A stretch of 64,000 nt of DNA from Clostridium transplantifaecale. Its GTDB lineage: Bacteria; Bacillota; Clostridia; Lachnospirales; Lachnospiraceae. A program made the position numbers and the translations under genes. This document shows positions 63,160-64,000 of the stretch, piece after piece. The notes beneath the pieces were generated by a model. It was given only the letters and a program-made list of their open reading frames with translations, was not told the origin of the DNA and did not search any database. The stretch's first letter is position 1. Each line of letters opens with the position of its first letter. Location: NCBI RefSeq assembly GCF_900626075.1, contig NZ_UYZY01000003.1, positions 620,001 through 684,000 on the forward strand. The letters run 5' to 3'.

Positions 63160-64000
63160 ATGGGAAAGATGCTTACGGTAGTTATGATGATATTCCTTGC
63201 AGCAGGGGCAGTTGATAAGGCATTGCTCCGTGGCAGGCTGGGACTGGCCGGAGAATTTGAAAAAGGGTTTAATGCGGTCGGTTCCCTGACTATGGCAATG
63301 GCGGGAATCATGTGCATTGCTCCGGTGGTTGGGAAGATCCTGGCTCCGTTTTCAGCGCCGCTTTTTGTGAAGCTGGGGGCGGATCCGGCGATGGTGTCCG
63401 GTATTCTGTTCTCCACGGATATGGGAGGATACCCTCTGGCGGCAGCCATGACAGACAATGAGTCAATCCAGATTCTTTCAGGGGTTCTCCTAAGCTCAAT
63501 GATGGGGGCTACGATTGTTTTTACAATTCCTGTTTCACTCAGCATCTGCCGCGAGGAGGACAGAAGAGCCATTTCAAAGGGGATTGTGCTTGGAATCATT
63601 GCGATTCCCTTCGGACTAATTACCGGGGCTGTGGTTGCCGGGATTCCAGGCCGCGTAATTCTGGTTAATTCGGTTCCTGCGATTCTCATATCTGCGGTAC
63701 TGGCTTTTTTCCTCACGGTTTTGCCTGACCGGACCCTGTCCTGTTTTAAGGCGTTCGGGGAGCTGTTAAAATGTATCTGCGTTCTCTCGCTGATGTTCGC
63801 TTCCCTGGAGGAAATGCTTGGGATTGTCGTAATTCCTGGTATGGATCCGCTGGGAGAGCAGTTAAAGACGGTAGGCATTATCGGTGTGACCCTGGCCGGG
63901 GCCTACCCTTTTGTCAGCGTTTTAAACCGCTGCCTGGCGCCGGCGCTTAAGGGGGCGGCGAAACTCCTTGGGATTAACGGTGTCTCGGTGGCGGGCATCC
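63160..64000 (+). CDS. eutH: Ethanolamine permease EutH, cut by the window end
   Basis: About 280 residues of a polytopic membrane protein that matches EutH: MMIFLAAGAVDKAL at the N-terminus, EFEKGFNAVGSLTMAMAGI, SGILFSTDMGGYPLA and SSMMGATIVFTIPV. EutH helps ethanolamine enter the cell at low pH and low concentration. GAGAGG lies just before the ATG. The gene runs past base 64000. Other eut genes are not visible, so an eut operon may follow outside the window or this may be a lone permease. Confidence 0.88.
   Translation, partial: MGKMLTVVMMIFLAAGAVDKALLRGRLGLAGEFEKGFNAVGSLTMAMAGIMCIAPVVGKILAPFSAPLFVKLGADPAMVSGILFSTDMGGYPLAAAMTDNESIQILSGVLLSSMMGATIVFTIPVSLSICREEDRRAISKGIVLGIIAIPFGLITGAVVAGIPGRVILVNSVPAILISAVLAFFLTVLPDRTLSCFKAFGELLKCICVLSLMFASLEEMLGIVVIPGMDPLGEQLKTVGIIGVTLAGAYPFVSVLNRCLAPALKGAAKLLGINGVSVAGI

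Noticed and set aside
63126..63878. Open frame of 250 codons on the minus strand
   Set aside because: It is antisense to the EutH frame, which has clear homology and a ribosome binding site.

Overview
The window reads as a piece of chromosome from a gut-type Clostridia, most likely Lachnospiraceae. The support is: strong AGGAGG ribosome binding sites, sigma-A promoters with 17-bp spacers, SpoIID and SleB-like sporulation proteins, a pyrophosphate-type phosphofructokinase and a moderately GC-rich genome. The gene content would fit the [Clostridium] symbiosum group, but that is an inference. No rRNA, tRNA, CRISPR array, phage or insertion sequence was seen.

Layout. 1-7.5 kb: a membrane protein cut by the window edge, pyrimidine nucleoside salvage (cdd, pdp), a 6S RNA gene, an AI-2E family permease, a SpoIID-like protein and a GH25 lysozyme. 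7.6-12.2 kb: acetamidase/formamidase and PPi-type phosphofructokinase (minus strand), a lone prepilin, and an AT-rich orphan gene. 12.2-18.3 kb: a minus-strand operon with two shikimate-dehydrogenase paralogues, type I dehydroquinate dehydratase, a GntP permease and an SDR, divergent from a LysR regulator; this looks like quinate/shikimate use. 18.4-20.4 kb: a SEC-C protein and a MATE exporter.

20.6-34.4 kb is the most distinctive metabolic locus. It holds a transaldolase, a sulfolactaldehyde-reductase-like dehydrogenase, a DUF4867-like isomerase and a GH31 enzyme carrying all the sulfonate-binding residues of E. coli YihQ. Together these fit transaldolase-type sulfoglycolysis: sulfoquinovoside to sulfoquinovose to sulfofructose to sulfolactaldehyde to dihydroxypropanesulfonate. 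A TauE-type exporter, a complete tripartite tricarboxylate transporter, a FucI-like isomerase, a GH116 glycosidase and a ROK regulator follow.

34.4-46 kb: an unrecognised membrane protein, a methyltransferase, Hsp33, a carboxylesterase, a PucR-type regulator, an alpha/beta hydrolase, a CitMHS permease, a cold shock protein, DUF5662 and a YprB-like nuclease. 46.7-54.2 kb: housekeeping genes ruvA, ruvB, zapA, a U32 peptidase, FtsW/RodA and a class B PBP. 54.3-64 kb: a second TauE, a Mef-like MFS exporter preceded by a leader peptide and a foldable leader, Nudix, a SleB-like hydrolase, an M32 carboxypeptidase, BrkB/YihY, a MerR-zinc ribbon-methyltransferase-like fusion, and the start of eutH.

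Three long imperfect palindromes (about 280-380 bp, with inner 15-16 bp perfect inverted repeats) lie in the 46.1-46.5 and 60.8-61.6 kb gaps. A second family of short palindromes around GTTACTGTTCAC is scattered between genes.
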